Shown here in pieces: positions 43,307 to 52,107 of a stretch of DNA of 64,000 nucleotides (its first letter is position 1; each line of letters opens with the position of its first letter). The DNA comes from Devosia subaequoris (GTDB lineage Bacteria > Pseudomonadota > Alphaproteobacteria > Rhizobiales > Devosiaceae): positions 1-64,000 of the forward strand of contig NZ_JACIEW010000006.1 of NCBI RefSeq assembly GCF_014197055.1. Reading direction: 5' to 3'. The translations under genes were made by a program, and so were the position numbers. The notes beneath the pieces were generated by a model. That model was not told where the DNA came from, made no database searches, and saw only the letters and a program-made list of their open reading frames with translations.

Positions 43307-44173
43307 TCAGTCCCCCAGCGGCTGGGCGTCGTCGCCGTCGCGATTGACGACCAGTTGATGTTTTATGCGGCGCATGCTGGCAATCGCGGTGGGGCCGAGG
43401 CGCGCAGCAATGGTCTGGGAGAGAATGTCGAGCGTGGCGAGGAAGGCATAGCGGCCCGGGGTGGGACGCAGGATGTCCTGATTTTCGCGCCAGTGCACGG
43501 GCAGCAAGATGTCCGCCTGCTCGGCCATGAGCGAGCCGGGGCGTGAGACCACAACTCGGGTCAGGCCATATTCGCCGGCCACCGAGAGCGCCTTGACCAG
43601 CGGGACGTTGTTGCCGGAGAGCGAATAGGCAATGACCACGGCGCCAGAAGGGGCAGAGGCGGCGCGCATCATCTGCACCTGATGGTCGATCGAGGCGGCG
43701 ACCTTGAGGCCAAGCCGGAACAGGCGGGCCTCGGTTTCCACCGCCATCATCGAAGAGGCGCCACCGGAGCCGAAGCTGAGGATGAAATTGGATTTGACGA
43801 TGGATTCGGCGGCCCGCTCGATGGCGTCGAAATCGAGCGTATCGAAGGTGTCGTAGATGGTGGACTGAATGCCGTTGACGATGCCCTGCGCAATCTCATG
43901 CACGCTCAGCGGACCCGATGTCGGGGCGAAATAGCGCTGGCCGACAAAGCGCGACTGGGCCAGCCGCACCTTGAAATCGGCGTAGCTATCGCAGCCGAGC
44001 CGCCGGCAGAAGCGGGTGACGGTGGGCGGGGACACATCGGCCTCAGCGGCCAGATCGACGATGCTCATTTTCAGCACGCTGTCGACATCGGCGAGGACGA
44101 TTTCGGTCAGGGCCCGCTCGGAGCGCGTGAAGGCGTCCTTCTCGGTCTGCAGCAGCCCCACTATGTCCAGCAT
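43307..44173 (-). CDS. RpiR/MurR-family transcriptional regulator
   Basis: A 288-residue regulator with an N-terminal RpiR helix-turn-helix (MSIVDLAAEADVSPPTVTRFCRRLGCDSYADFKVRLAQ) and a C-terminal SIS sugar-phosphate-binding domain (ILSFGSGGASSMMAVE and VVIAYSLSGNNVPLV). Such proteins sense phosphorylated amino sugars. The ATG at 44173 has AAAGGGGG six bases upstream; a GTG one codon earlier is possible. Position inside the importer-hexosaminidase operon suggests it controls that operon. Confidence 0.92.
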   Translation of the reverse strand: MLDIVGLLQTEKDAFTRSERALTEIVLADVDSVLKMSIVDLAAEADVSPPTVTRFCRRLGCDSYADFKVRLAQSRFVGQRYFAPTSGPLSVHEIAQGIVNGIQSTIYDTFDTLDFDAIERAAESIVKSNFILSFGSGGASSMMAVETEARLFRLGLKVAASIDHQVQMMRAASAPSGAVVIAYSLSGNNVPLVKALSVAGEYGLTRVVVSRPGSLMAEQADILLPVHWRENQDILRPTPGRYAFLATLDILSQTIAARLGPTAIASMRRIKHQLVVNRDGDDAQPLGD

Positions 44174-44200
44174 CACGCGCCCCCTTTGCCGGCCGATACC

Positions 44201-45277
44201 TTAGTAGACAGCCAGCCCTTTAGCGTCGAACAGGTGGGCTTGCGCAATGTCGAACCCAACGGCCATGGGCTTGCCATCGTCCAGATCGGGATTGCCCTCG
44301 AACAGGCCGATGAAGTTCTCGCCCCCCGGCAGGGTGGCATAGCCGATGGTGTGGATGCCCAGATGCTCGACGATATTGGGGGTGGTTTCGATGACAAATT
44401 CGCCGCGGCCCAAGGTCAGGTGCTCGGGGCGAATGCCCAGGGTCACGTCCTGTCCGGCTACTTCAGTGCTGGTGCGGGGCAGTTCGATGGTGCCCAGCTT
44501 GCCCAGATCGACAGTGACGGTGGTGCCATTGGCGGCGCGCACCCGGCCATTGATGAAGTTCATCTTGGGCGAGCCGATAAAACCGGCGACAAACAGGTTG
44601 TCGGGCTTGTGATAAAGCTCGAGGGGCGAGCCGATCTGCGCGATTTCACCGGCATTGAGTACCACGATCTTGTCGGCCATGGTCATGGCTTCGATCTGGT
44701 CGTGGGTCACATAGATCATGGTCGAGCCCAGGCGCTTGTGCAGCTCCATCAGCTCGATGCGCATTTCCGAACGCAAGGCAGCGTCCAGGTTCGACAGCGG
44801 TTCGTCGAAGAGAAAAATCTTGGGCTGGCGGACAATGGCGCGGCCGATGGCAACGCGCTGACGCTGGCCACCAGAGAGCTGGCCGGGACGGTGCTGCAAA
44901 CGGCTTTCGAGCTGGAGTACCTTGGCGGCGGCCTGGACGCGATTGTCGACTTCGGCCTTGGGCAGTTTTTCAACGCGAAGGGGGAAGGCGATGTTCTCGT
45001 AAACGCTCATATGCGGGTAGAGCGCATAGGACTGGAACACCATGGCGATGCCGCGCTGTACGGGCGGCAGATCATTGACGATCTGGCCGCCAATCTCGAT
45101 CTCACCTTCGCTGACATCTTCAAGTCCGGCAATCATGCGCAGCAGGGTGGACTTGCCACAGCCCGAGGGGCCGACGAAAACCACGAACTCGCCATCGGAA
45201 ACATCAAGATCGATGCCCTTGATGATGCGGGCTTCGTTGAAGGACTTTTCGAGGCGCTTGAGGCTCAGCTGCGACAT
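44201..45277 (-). CDS. Sugar ABC importer ATPase, UgpC/MsmK type
   Basis: A 358-residue CUT1-family ATPase: Walker [10 protein letters not shown], signature [14 protein letters not shown], Walker [12 protein letters not shown], and the C-terminal MOBE domain (GIRPEHL) used in regulation. Length is typical. GGAG precedes the ATG. It serves the two permeases and the binding protein upstream in the same operon; such ATPases are sometimes shared among several importers. Confidence 0.93.
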   Translation of the reverse strand: MSQLSLKRLEKSFNEARIIKGIDLDVSDGEFVVFVGPSGCGKSTLLRMIAGLEDVSEGEIEIGGQIVNDLPPVQRGIAMVFQSYALYPHMSVYENIAFPLRVEKLPKAEVDNRVQAAAKVLQLESRLQHRPGQLSGGQRQRVAIGRAIVRQPKIFLFDEPLSNLDAALRSEMRIELMELHKRLGSTMIYVTHDQIEAMTMADKIVVLNAGEIAQIGSPLELYHKPDNLFVAGFIGSPKMNFINGRVRAANGTTVTVDLGKLGTIELPRTSTEVAGQDVTLGIRPEHLTLGRGEFVIETTPNIVEHLGIHTIGYATLPGGENFIGLFEGNPDLDDGKPMAVGFDIAQAHLFDAKGLAVY

Positions 45278-45439
45278 GGTTCGCGTCTCCGGGCGAAATG
45301 AATCTTGGTGTCGCGCCGCTCTGCCAGTGACTGGTTGGGCAGGATGAGCAACGCGTCTGGTGCGCCGCCGCCCCTGAGGGGCGACGGCTGGCGGTCGGGA
45401 GGTGCCATTCGAGCATAGCTCTCATGGCCTTCTCGCCTC

Positions 45440-45462
45440 AGATCGATCCACCGGATCGATCT
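45440..45462 (-). other. Perfect 10-base inverted repeat after the binding-protein gene
   Basis: AGATCGATCC-ACC-GGATCGATCT (45440-45462), just downstream of the binding-protein stop on the minus strand; a second GC stem, CGCCCCTGAGGGGCG, lies near 45369-45383. In the 205-base gap before the ATPase gene these probably protect the upstream mRNA or end part of the transcripts. Confidence 0.6.
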
Positions 45463-45482
45463 GCCCTAAGGACGGCTCGAAG

Positions 45483-46703
45483 TTACTTATAGAGTTCGAG
45501 CTCGGACGCAGCCTTATCGATGGCTTCCTGCGGCTCGGCGGCGCCGGTCACGACCGACTGGACCATTTCGATCATGGTGTTCTGCAGACCGATATAGTCG
45601 TTGAAGAGCGGCTCGGGACCACCGAACTCGATGCCGTCCAGGAACGGCTTCCAGTATGGCTTTTCGGCAACCAGGTCCGAAGTCTGCGGCTCAAGCGGAC
45701 GCAGCGGGGTCAGACCCTGGGCCATTTCGGCATCCCACTGACGCTCAGGCGCGGTGATGAACTTTGCCAGGTCGATCGCCTGTTCTTCCACACCGGTGCC
45801 TTTGAACACGGCCAGGGAGTCGGTGATCAGCAGCGTGCCCGGACCCTTGGCCTGCGGGCCGAGCGGAAGCGGTGCGACGCCCCAGTTCATGCCGGCTTCC
45901 TCGGCGCGCAGAGCGGCACCGACCGAAGCTTCGATCATGGCAACGCCACCGTCGAGCCAGATGGCGCGAACTTCGTTCTGCTCGTAGGCCGTCGGGCCTT
46001 CTTCGGAATAGGGGATGATGTCGCGCAGGGCAGTCAGCGCTTCGAGAACCTGCGGCGAGTTCAGGGTGATGTTGCCTTCGTCATCGATCACCAGGCCGTC
46101 ATTGGTGTAAACCCAATGCAGGAACTGGTGCATGGTGTTGTCGAAGGTCTTGGCCACAGCACCGTAACCGGCAGCGTCGGTGTTCTCGGTGATCTGCTTG
46201 GCGAACTCGATTTTTTCTTCCCAGGTCTTGGGCGGGGTGTCGGGATCAAGGCCGGCTTCCTCGAACAGATCCTTGTTCCAGAACAGGGCCTTGGTCGAGA
46301 AGGCTACCGGAACGCCCCACTGAGTGCCGTCGAAGGTCACGGTTTCGGGCACGAAGTTGTAGTAGGAAGCCTTTTCCTCTTCGGTCATCGGGATGGGCAC
46401 GATCAGGTCGTTCATGGCGAACTGCTTGAGCGTACGCGAACCGACATAGGCCAGGGAAACCGGCGTGCCGGCGGCGGCAAGCGTGGTCACCTTGTCCTGG
46501 CACTGGCCCCAGCCCACGATCTCGGGCATGACCTTGTAGCCAGGGTTTTCGGCTTCCCACTCGGCAAAATACTCGGCATAGCCAGCGGTCAGTTCGTCAC
46601 CGCAGTTGATGAAGGTGATTTCCTTGTCCTGGGCATAGGCCGCCGGAGCGGCACCGGCCAAAGCCAGCATGGACACGGTCACCAAACCGATTGTCTTTTT
46701 CAC
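45483..46703 (-). CDS. Sugar ABC importer substrate-binding protein (CUT1)
   Basis: A 406-residue periplasmic binding protein. The signal peptide KKTIGLVTVSMLALAGAAP ends at AYAQ (about residue 25); there is no lipobox. The mature protein has the cluster B fold (EITFINCGDELTAGYAEYFAEWE, later AFSTKALFWNKDLFEEAGLDP). The start is GTG at 46703 with GGGAG eight bases upstream. Intervening hairpins on both sides suggest separate mRNA segment stability, normal for the most abundant importer component. Confidence 0.93.
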   Translation of the reverse strand: MKKTIGLVTVSMLALAGAAPAAYAQDKEITFINCGDELTAGYAEYFAEWEAENPGYKVMPEIVGWGQCQDKVTTLAAAGTPVSLAYVGSRTLKQFAMNDLIVPIPMTEEEKASYYNFVPETVTFDGTQWGVPVAFSTKALFWNKDLFEEAGLDPDTPPKTWEEKIEFAKQITENTDAAGYGAVAKTFDNTMHQFLHWVYTNDGLVIDDEGNITLNSPQVLEALTALRDIIPYSEEGPTAYEQNEVRAIWLDGGVAMIEASVGAALRAEEAGMNWGVAPLPLGPQAKGPGTLLITDSLAVFKGTGVEEQAIDLAKFITAPERQWDAEMAQGLTPLRPLEPQTSDLVAEKPYWKPFLDGIEFGGPEPLFNDYIGLQNTMIEMVQSVVTGAAEPQEAIDKAASELELYK

Positions 46704-46747
46704 TTGGTAGTCTCCCTTGTTTACGGGCCCCTCGGCCCTTCCGGAGC

Positions 46748-46770
46748 CGTTCAACATTGGCTGTTGAACG
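46748..46770. promoter_or_regulatory. Perfect 9-base inverted repeat upstream of the binding-protein gene
   Basis: CGTTCAACA-TTGGC-TGTTGAACG (46748-46770) lies in the 128-base gap between the second permease gene and the binding-protein gene. It is 45 bases before the binding-protein start on the minus strand. It may be an operator for an internal promoter or an mRNA hairpin; which one cannot be decided. Confidence 0.55.
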
Positions 46771-46831
46771 ATCTCCAAACCTTGACGGCGCGGTTCCGAC
46801 CCGGACCTGGCCCGGACTGGCACCGTTCCGG

Positions 46832-47785
46832 TTACTGCTTCACGGCACCGGCGGTGAGACCGGCGACGAGATAGCGCTGCAGGAACACGATGACGATCAT
46901 GACCGGCAGGATTCCGATGAAGGACGCCGCCATCAGCTCGTTCCAGATCACTTCCTGCTTGCCGAAGAAGGCGAAGAGCCCGACCGGCAGCGGCATGAAT
47001 TCTGTCTTGGAGTTGAAGGTCAGCGCGAAGATGAACTGCTGCGCATAGGCACCGATGAAGGTCATGATGGCGACCACAACGACGCCCGGCATGGCCAGCG
47101 GCAGGATGACCCGGCGCAGGGTGTAGAGGCGGCTGGCGCCATCGACCCAGGCGGCTTCGTCCAACTCGCGCGGAATCCGCATCATATAGGTGCGCAAGAG
47201 CCAGACGGAGGACGGAATGAGGAAAGCGGCGCCCGGCACAATCATGGCCCAATAGGTATTGAGCAAGCCCAGCGTGCGCATCAGCCGGAACAGCGGGATC
47301 AACAACACGGCGCCTGAGAACATGTTGACCGCGAGGAACCCGGCCAGGAGCAGCCCGGCACCGGTGAAATTGAAGCGGGCGAAGGCATAGGCGGCGGGCA
47401 CCACTATGGCGACCACGATGGCCGTGACAACGGTGGAGATGAAGAAGGAATTGAAGATGTGCATGCCCAGGGCAGGCACGGATTCCCACATGCTGAAATA
47501 GGCCGCAAAAGACCCGTTTTCGGGAATGAAGCTGTAGGGTGTCGAGAAGAGCTGGGCCAGCGGTTTCAATGACACCAGGAACCCTTCGATGAACGGGGCC
47601 AGGACGAAGAACAGGAACAGCGCGATGCCGGCATAGAGCCCGATCACTTCGAGCAGGCTGTAGCGATCGATCATCGGGCGACTGGCTGACCAGAGACCGC
47701 GGCGGGCCCCGGCCTTGGGCTGAGGCTGGACGCTGGCCTTGCTGTCGGCGGCCGCGACCTCGGTGGAACGGGCGACGTCGCTCAT
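46832..47785 (-). CDS. Sugar ABC importer permease (MalG type)
   Basis: A 317-residue permease with a 45-residue polar N-terminus (SDVARSTEVAAADSKASV) then six transmembrane helices. The EAA coupling loop reads ELDEAAWVDGASRLYTLRRVILPL. GGAGAAG lies before the ATG, which overlaps the preceding permease stop by four bases. Confidence 0.92.
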   Translation of the reverse strand: MSDVARSTEVAAADSKASVQPQPKAGARRGLWSASRPMIDRYSLLEVIGLYAGIALFLFFVLAPFIEGFLVSLKPLAQLFSTPYSFIPENGSFAAYFSMWESVPALGMHIFNSFFISTVVTAIVVAIVVPAAYAFARFNFTGAGLLLAGFLAVNMFSGAVLLIPLFRLMRTLGLLNTYWAMIVPGAAFLIPSSVWLLRTYMMRIPRELDEAAWVDGASRLYTLRRVILPLAMPGVVVVAIMTFIGAYAQQFIFALTFNSKTEFMPLPVGLFAFFGKQEVIWNELMAASFIGILPVMIVIVFLQRYLVAGLTAGAVKQ

Positions 47786-48669
47786 TTGGCTTCTCCCTGC
47801 TGGAGCTTGCGGACGGCACGGAAGTAAACAATGCAGAAGGCGGTCACGAAGAGCGAGATGACCACGGCACGTGCCGCACCCTCGCCATATCGGCGCGAGC
47901 CCATGGCGGTCTTGTAGGTGTCGATGATCATCGTGGTGGTCGAACCGGAGGGGCCGCCCTGGGTCAGGATCCAGATGATGTCGAAGGAATTGAAGGTGGC
48001 GATGAGCGAAAGCAGGCTCATGGTGATGATGGCGGGCACCATCAGCGGCACGGTGATGCGGCGGAAGCGATAGAAGCGGCCCGCGCCATCGGTCCAGGCA
48101 GCTTCGTGCAGATCGCGCGGGATCGACTGCATGGCGGCCAGGAAATAGATGGTGACCATGGGTACGCCGATCCACACATCGGTGATGATCGTGGCCCAGA
48201 AGGCGGTCTCGCCATAGGCCAGCCAGGCGATGGGGCCGTCGGTGATGCCGAAATTCTGCAGCAGGCCGGAGATCATGCCGAACTGGCCGTTATACATCCA
48301 GCCCCACATGAAGATGCCGATGGCCATGGGCACGATCCAGGGCGGCATGGTGAGAATGCGGAACACAATCTGGCCTGGAATTGCTGCATTGAGCAGCACG
48401 GCACCCGCCATGCCGATGATCATTTTCAGGCTGACCGAAAAGAAGGTCCAGATAAAGGTACGGACAATGACTTCGGTGAAGTTGCCGGCGCCAAAAATAC
48501 GCTCGTAATTGGCCCAGCCGATAAAGTCATAGCCGGGGCGCAGCGAAGCATTGGTGAAGCTGAGGATGATCGTATCGACCAGCGGGTAGGCCACGATGAC
48601 CAGGATATAGAGCAAGGCCGGAGCCAGCAGGGCGAGGGCGAAGAGGGTAGCGCTTCTGGTGCTGGTCAT
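47782..48669 (-). CDS. Sugar ABC importer permease (MalF type)
   Basis: A 295-residue permease with six transmembrane helices and the EAA loop DLHEAAWTDGAGRFYRFRRITVPL, partner of the MalG-type subunit. GGAGAAA precedes the ATG. It starts 11 bases after the oxidoreductase gene, so the whole set from 49835 down to 44201 is one transcript candidate. Confidence 0.92.
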   Translation of the reverse strand: MTSTRSATLFALALLAPALLYILVIVAYPLVDTIILSFTNASLRPGYDFIGWANYERIFGAGNFTEVIVRTFIWTFFSVSLKMIIGMAGAVLLNAAIPGQIVFRILTMPPWIVPMAIGIFMWGWMYNGQFGMISGLLQNFGITDGPIAWLAYGETAFWATIITDVWIGVPMVTIYFLAAMQSIPRDLHEAAWTDGAGRFYRFRRITVPLMVPAIITMSLLSLIATFNSFDIIWILTQGGPSGSTTTMIIDTYKTAMGSRRYGEGAARAVVISLFVTAFCIVYFRAVRKLQQGEAK

Positions 48670-48680
48670 CGGCTTTCTCC

Positions 48681-49835
48681 TCAGTTCCCTTTGCCCAGAG
48701 CAGCGTCGAAGCGCTGCCAGATCGGGGCCATGTCGACGACGCTCTTGTTGCGCATAGCCTCATCCATGGACAGCGCCAGAAGGCCGGCCTCGAGCGCATC
48801 GGTTACCGAGACAGGCAGGGGCACACCGTCGATCATATGGAGAAGAATATCCTCGGCCATCTGCTCGTCGGCGCCATAGTGCTGGCTCAACTCGGAGGTC
48901 TGGTAAGTCTTGTCCTCGAGCCGCTCTGAGGTGCGGCTGTCGGTGACCTTGAAATAGTTGCGAATAAAGTCGCCTTCCGCCATGCCCTTGGCACCAATTA
49001 CCGCGAAACGGCGGAAATCGTCGGGCACGTTCATATTGGTGTGGAAGGTCAGAGCCGCGCCGTTTTCATACTGCACGATGGCGGTTTGGAAGTCGATGAT
49101 ATCGCCATCACTATCGAACACCTTGTCCGAGCCCTGCCAGCCGGACGGCTTGCGGTGATAGACGTCGAGATCGTTGATGCCGGCATCCTGGGGCGCATTT
49201 TCAGGGGTAAAGCTCTTGCGCCCGCCAAAGCTGGCCACATAGCGCGGACGGCAACCCATGACGCCATTATAGAGATCAAGGTCGTGGCAGCACTTTTCGA
49301 GCATGAAGCTGCCCGAATACTGCTGGTAGCGCCGCCAGTCGCGCATGAAGAACGCGCCATGATAGGGCGGGATGGTTTCGGACGCCTCGATCGAGGTGAC
49401 GTCGCCCAGCCTGCCCTCGGCCTGCGCCTTGCGCAGATCGACATAGAGCGGGGCGTAGCGCAGCACGAGACCCACCATGACATTGTCGGACCCGTACTGG
49501 CCGATCAGTTCGGCCAGCGCCATGGTATCCTCGAGCGAAGTCACCACCGGCTTTTCGGCAAACAGTTTCATACCGCGTTCGAGGCCGATGCGGATGTGCT
49601 CAAGATGCATGTGGTTGGGAGAGCCAACCATGAGCAGATCGAGATCGGCCTCGTCGATCAACTGTTCGAGGCTGTCATATTGCCGACCAACGGAAACGCC
49701 ATGCTCCTGGGTATAGGGCAGACCGGCCGGCGCCGGATCGACATAACCCACAATCTCGAAATCGTCCCGCGCTGCGGAAAACACCCGCGCCAGATAACCC
49801 AGACGATAGCCGAGACCGATAATGCCTACCCGCAT
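48681..49835 (-). CDS. Gfo/Idh/MocA family oxidoreductase
   Basis: A 384-residue NAD(P)-dependent sugar oxidoreductase. The Rossmann start GIIGLGYRLGYLARVF is followed by the EKPVVTSLEDTM segment (EKP motif of the family) and the C-terminal Gfo/Idh/MocA beta-sheet domain with CCHDLDLYNGVMG. First gene of the importer-hexosaminidase operon, so its substrate is probably the imported sugar or a derivative. Exact substrate unknown. Confidence 0.9.
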   Translation of the reverse strand: MRVGIIGLGYRLGYLARVFSAARDDFEIVGYVDPAPAGLPYTQEHGVSVGRQYDSLEQLIDEADLDLLMVGSPNHMHLEHIRIGLERGMKLFAEKPVVTSLEDTMALAELIGQYGSDNVMVGLVLRYAPLYVDLRKAQAEGRLGDVTSIEASETIPPYHGAFFMRDWRRYQQYSGSFMLEKCCHDLDLYNGVMGCRPRYVASFGGRKSFTPENAPQDAGINDLDVYHRKPSGWQGSDKVFDSDGDIIDFQTAIVQYENGAALTFHTNMNVPDDFRRFAVIGAKGMAEGDFIRNYFKVTDSRTSERLEDKTYQTSELSQHYGADEQMAEDILLHMIDGVPLPVSVTDALEAGLLALSMDEAMRNKSVVDMAPIWQRFDAALGKGN

Positions 49836-50202
49836 ACCTTGCCATTCCCTGTTTTATTCAATCCCCGACCTCTTGCGGATCGGCGTCGTTTGTGTAAACG
49901 ATTTTCAAGACTAGGCGCCTTGCCAACACAATGTCAACACACATTCGACGCCAATACAATACCAATTTAAGCCACCATAAAAACTTGCGTAAATGCGCGC
50001 CGTTTTGCTGCTTTTCTGGGCATATCCGAGGCGGTCAGCTTGGGAGAAGGTGTGGACAAAAGTCCTTTATGGGCGCACCATGTCGCAATTGGTATCCATG
50101 TGGCCTCTTTCACGAGGCGACAAACACATGACGCATGTGAAAATTTGAAACAGAACTGGTGAACGTGCATCAGCGCGTCACCACGCAGGCAAGAGACGCT
50201 AA
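49836..50202. promoter_or_regulatory. Divergent control region with palindromes
   Basis: This 367-base gap separates the oxidoreductase operon from the NTF2-like gene. It holds CACATG-ACG-CATGTG (50125-50139), GGTGA-N15-TCACC (50158-50182), and TGTAAACGATTTTCA near 49895, which loosely resembles LacI-type operators. It is AT-richer than its surroundings. No gene is seen. Which regulator binds is unknown; the operon's own RpiR protein is the first candidate. Confidence 0.5.
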
Positions 50203-50709
50203 ATGAGCCTATCGACCAACCCCTTCCCCAACGACGCCGATCGCTCGGCGATCTGGACCATGCTGGTGCCGCGCGACATCAAGGCCTTCGTCAATGCCGA
50301 CTGGGCGATGGTGGAAGACGATTTTATTGCCGATGACTTCATGGGCATCAATGGCAACAAAAACGACAATCCCGATGGCTGGACCATCAGCTATCCCACG
50401 CTCGCGCAATATCGCGACGAGTGGCTGCGTCAGGCCGCTGAGGGCCAGAAGGTGGTCTATGCCGAAGACCAGGAAGCCGGCATCCACCGCGCGACCAGCC
50501 TGACCGAGATTGAAATCACCGGCGAACGTGCCATTGCCCACAAGAAATTCAACGGCGAAATCGCCCTGGCGGATGGCAGCAAGGACGTGCTGAACTGGCA
50601 GACCCTCTATTTCTGCCGCAAGGTGGACGGGCAGTGGAAGCTCACCGGGTTTGTCGGCTACCTGCCCTATCCGATGGGCTCGGCGGCGTCCCCCGCCATG
50701 CGAGCATAG
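50203..50709 (+). CDS. NTF2-like (SnoaL-fold) protein
   Basis: A 168-residue protein that looks like a single NTF2/SnoaL-like alpha-beta barrel: an N-terminal helix region DIKAFVNADWAMVEDDFIADDFMGING and later strands RAIAHKKFNGEIAL and LNWQTLYFCRKVDGQWKLTGFVGYLPY. No signal peptide. It is divergent from the sugar operon across a palindrome-rich region and may be controlled with it. Function unknown; such folds serve as isomerases, dehydratases or binding modules. Confidence 0.75.
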   Translation: MSLSTNPFPNDADRSAIWTMLVPRDIKAFVNADWAMVEDDFIADDFMGINGNKNDNPDGWTISYPTLAQYRDEWLRQAAEGQKVVYAEDQEAGIHRATSLTEIEITGERAIAHKKFNGEIALADGSKDVLNWQTLYFCRKVDGQWKLTGFVGYLPYPMGSAASPAMRA

Positions 50710-50768
50710 CTCGCATGGGCTTTTGATCTGAGAACGCTTCGCTGAAGCGTTCTCTCTTCGGCTCAAAG

Positions 50769-50889
50769 CCCCCTTATCCGCCCTTGGGGCACCTTCTCCC
50801 CGAGAGGGAGAAGACGAGCGCGCTCGCCTGTTATTCCTCTCCCATACGGGGAGGGGGTGGATCGGCCCAAGGCCGAGACGGGTGAGGGG
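50769..50889. repeat. Dispersed intergenic palindrome, copy 7
   Basis: Begins CCCCCTTATCCGCCCTTGGGGC, has CTTCTCCCCGAGAGGGAGAAG and CCTCTCCCATACGGGGAGG, and ends ATCGGCCCAAGGCCGAGACGGGTGAGGGG. Same arm order as copies 2 and 8. Confidence 0.8.
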
Positions 50890-50913
50890 TTTCCTTCAGC
50901 AACCGGGTTCTAC

Positions 50914-52107
50914 ATGTCACTCCTCACGCCACAGCGCCTTGTCATGCTGGTGTTCTTTCTTCAGCCGATCGCCTTTGGTTCGTGGCTGCCGCGTATTCCC
51001 GAGATCCAGTCTGCCCTGGGGCTGGGTTCGGCGGCGTTGGCCATTGCGCTGCTCGGCATGCCGGTGGGCACCTTACTAACGCTGCCCTTTGCCGGGCCGC
51101 TGGTGGGCAGAATCGGCGCCCGCATGGCGATCCTGATCGGCTTTGTATTTTATTCGGTTGCCGCCTGCCTGCCGGTGCTGGCACCGGACCCGATCCTCCT
51201 GTTCATCGCGCTGATGCTGGCCGGGTCGTCGATCTCCTTTGTCGAACTGGGGCTGAATGTCGAAGCCGACCTGGTGGAGAAATCCACCGGCAAGCTGATC
51301 ATGAATACCTCGCATGGCTGCTGGTCGCTGGGCATCATGGTGGGCAGCCTGATCGGCTCGAGCTTTGTCGCCGCAGGGATTGGGCCGGGCATCGCGCTGC
51401 CCCTGCTGGCCTTTGCCGTGCTTCCCATCGCATTGCTGGCCGGGTGGGCGCTGCCTGCGCTGGACGACAGCACTGAAAGCGAGACCGGAGCGCCGAAACG
51501 TTCGGCATGGTCGCTGCCGGGCCCGGCGCTGGTCGGGGTGTGCCTGTTCGTCTTCGGCATTACCATGACGGAGGGCGCAATGGCCGACTGGTCGGCCATA
51601 TTCCTGCGCGATGCGCTCAATGCCGAGGGCGGGCTGGTGGGCCTGGGCTATTCGGTCTTTGCCTTCATGGTGGCTGCCGGCCGGTTTGGCGGCGATTTCC
51701 TCAAGCGCCGGCTGGGCAGCGTCAACACGGCACGGCTGTGCGGCACGCTGGCGGTGCTCGGTGCGGTCCTGCTGTTCGTGGCGCCGAGCATCGAGATCGC
51801 GCTGATCGGTTTTGGCACCATTGGCATTGGCGTTTCGGTCGGTTTTCCGCTGGCCGTGACAGCGGCTGCCGGCATTGGCGACCGCGCTGCCTCGGCCAAT
51901 GTGGCCGTGTTGTCCTTTGTGGCACTGACCGGCTTTCTCATCGGCCCGCCGCTGATCGGCTTTGTGGCCGAGCATAGCGACATCAGACTGGGCGTCGCCT
52001 GCGTCATCCCCATGCTGGTGGTGAGCCTGTTTCTCACCGGGCGGCTGACGCCCCGTCGGGCCCAGCCTGCCCATAACCCCGAAGCCGAAGTTCCTGGAGT
52101 TCTCTGA
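50914..52107 (+). CDS. Major facilitator superfamily transporter
   Basis: A 397-residue MFS protein with about twelve transmembrane helices. It belongs to the group with GSWLPRIPEIQ in the first loop and MNTSHGCWSLGIMVG mid-protein, seen in sugar and metabolite permeases (FucP/YbjJ-like). The ATG at 50914 follows the repeat. Its stop shares a base with the next ATG (TGATG), so it is coupled to the second M81 peptidase. Substrate unknown; import or export of the peptidase substrate or product is likely. Confidence 0.88.
   Translation: MSLLTPQRLVMLVFFLQPIAFGSWLPRIPEIQSALGLGSAALAIALLGMPVGTLLTLPFAGPLVGRIGARMAILIGFVFYSVAACLPVLAPDPILLFIALMLAGSSISFVELGLNVEADLVEKSTGKLIMNTSHGCWSLGIMVGSLIGSSFVAAGIGPGIALPLLAFAVLPIALLAGWALPALDDSTESETGAPKRSAWSLPGPALVGVCLFVFGITMTEGAMADWSAIFLRDALNAEGGLVGLGYSVFAFMVAAGRFGGDFLKRRLGSVNTARLCGTLAVLGAVLLFVAPSIEIALIGFGTIGIGVSVGFPLAVTAAAGIGDRAASANVAVLSFVALTGFLIGPPLIGFVAEHSDIRLGVACVIPMLVVSLFLTGRLTPRRAQPAHNPEAEVPGVL

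Noticed and set aside
45278..45482. Possible separate gene between ATPase and binding-protein genes
   Set aside because: The 205 bases hold only stem-loops; no frame with a ribosome site fits.
46704..47831. Long upstream extension of the sugar-binding protein frame
   Set aside because: It lies antisense-free but over the permease gene in another frame; the signal peptide begins at the GTG at 46703 with a good ribosome site.
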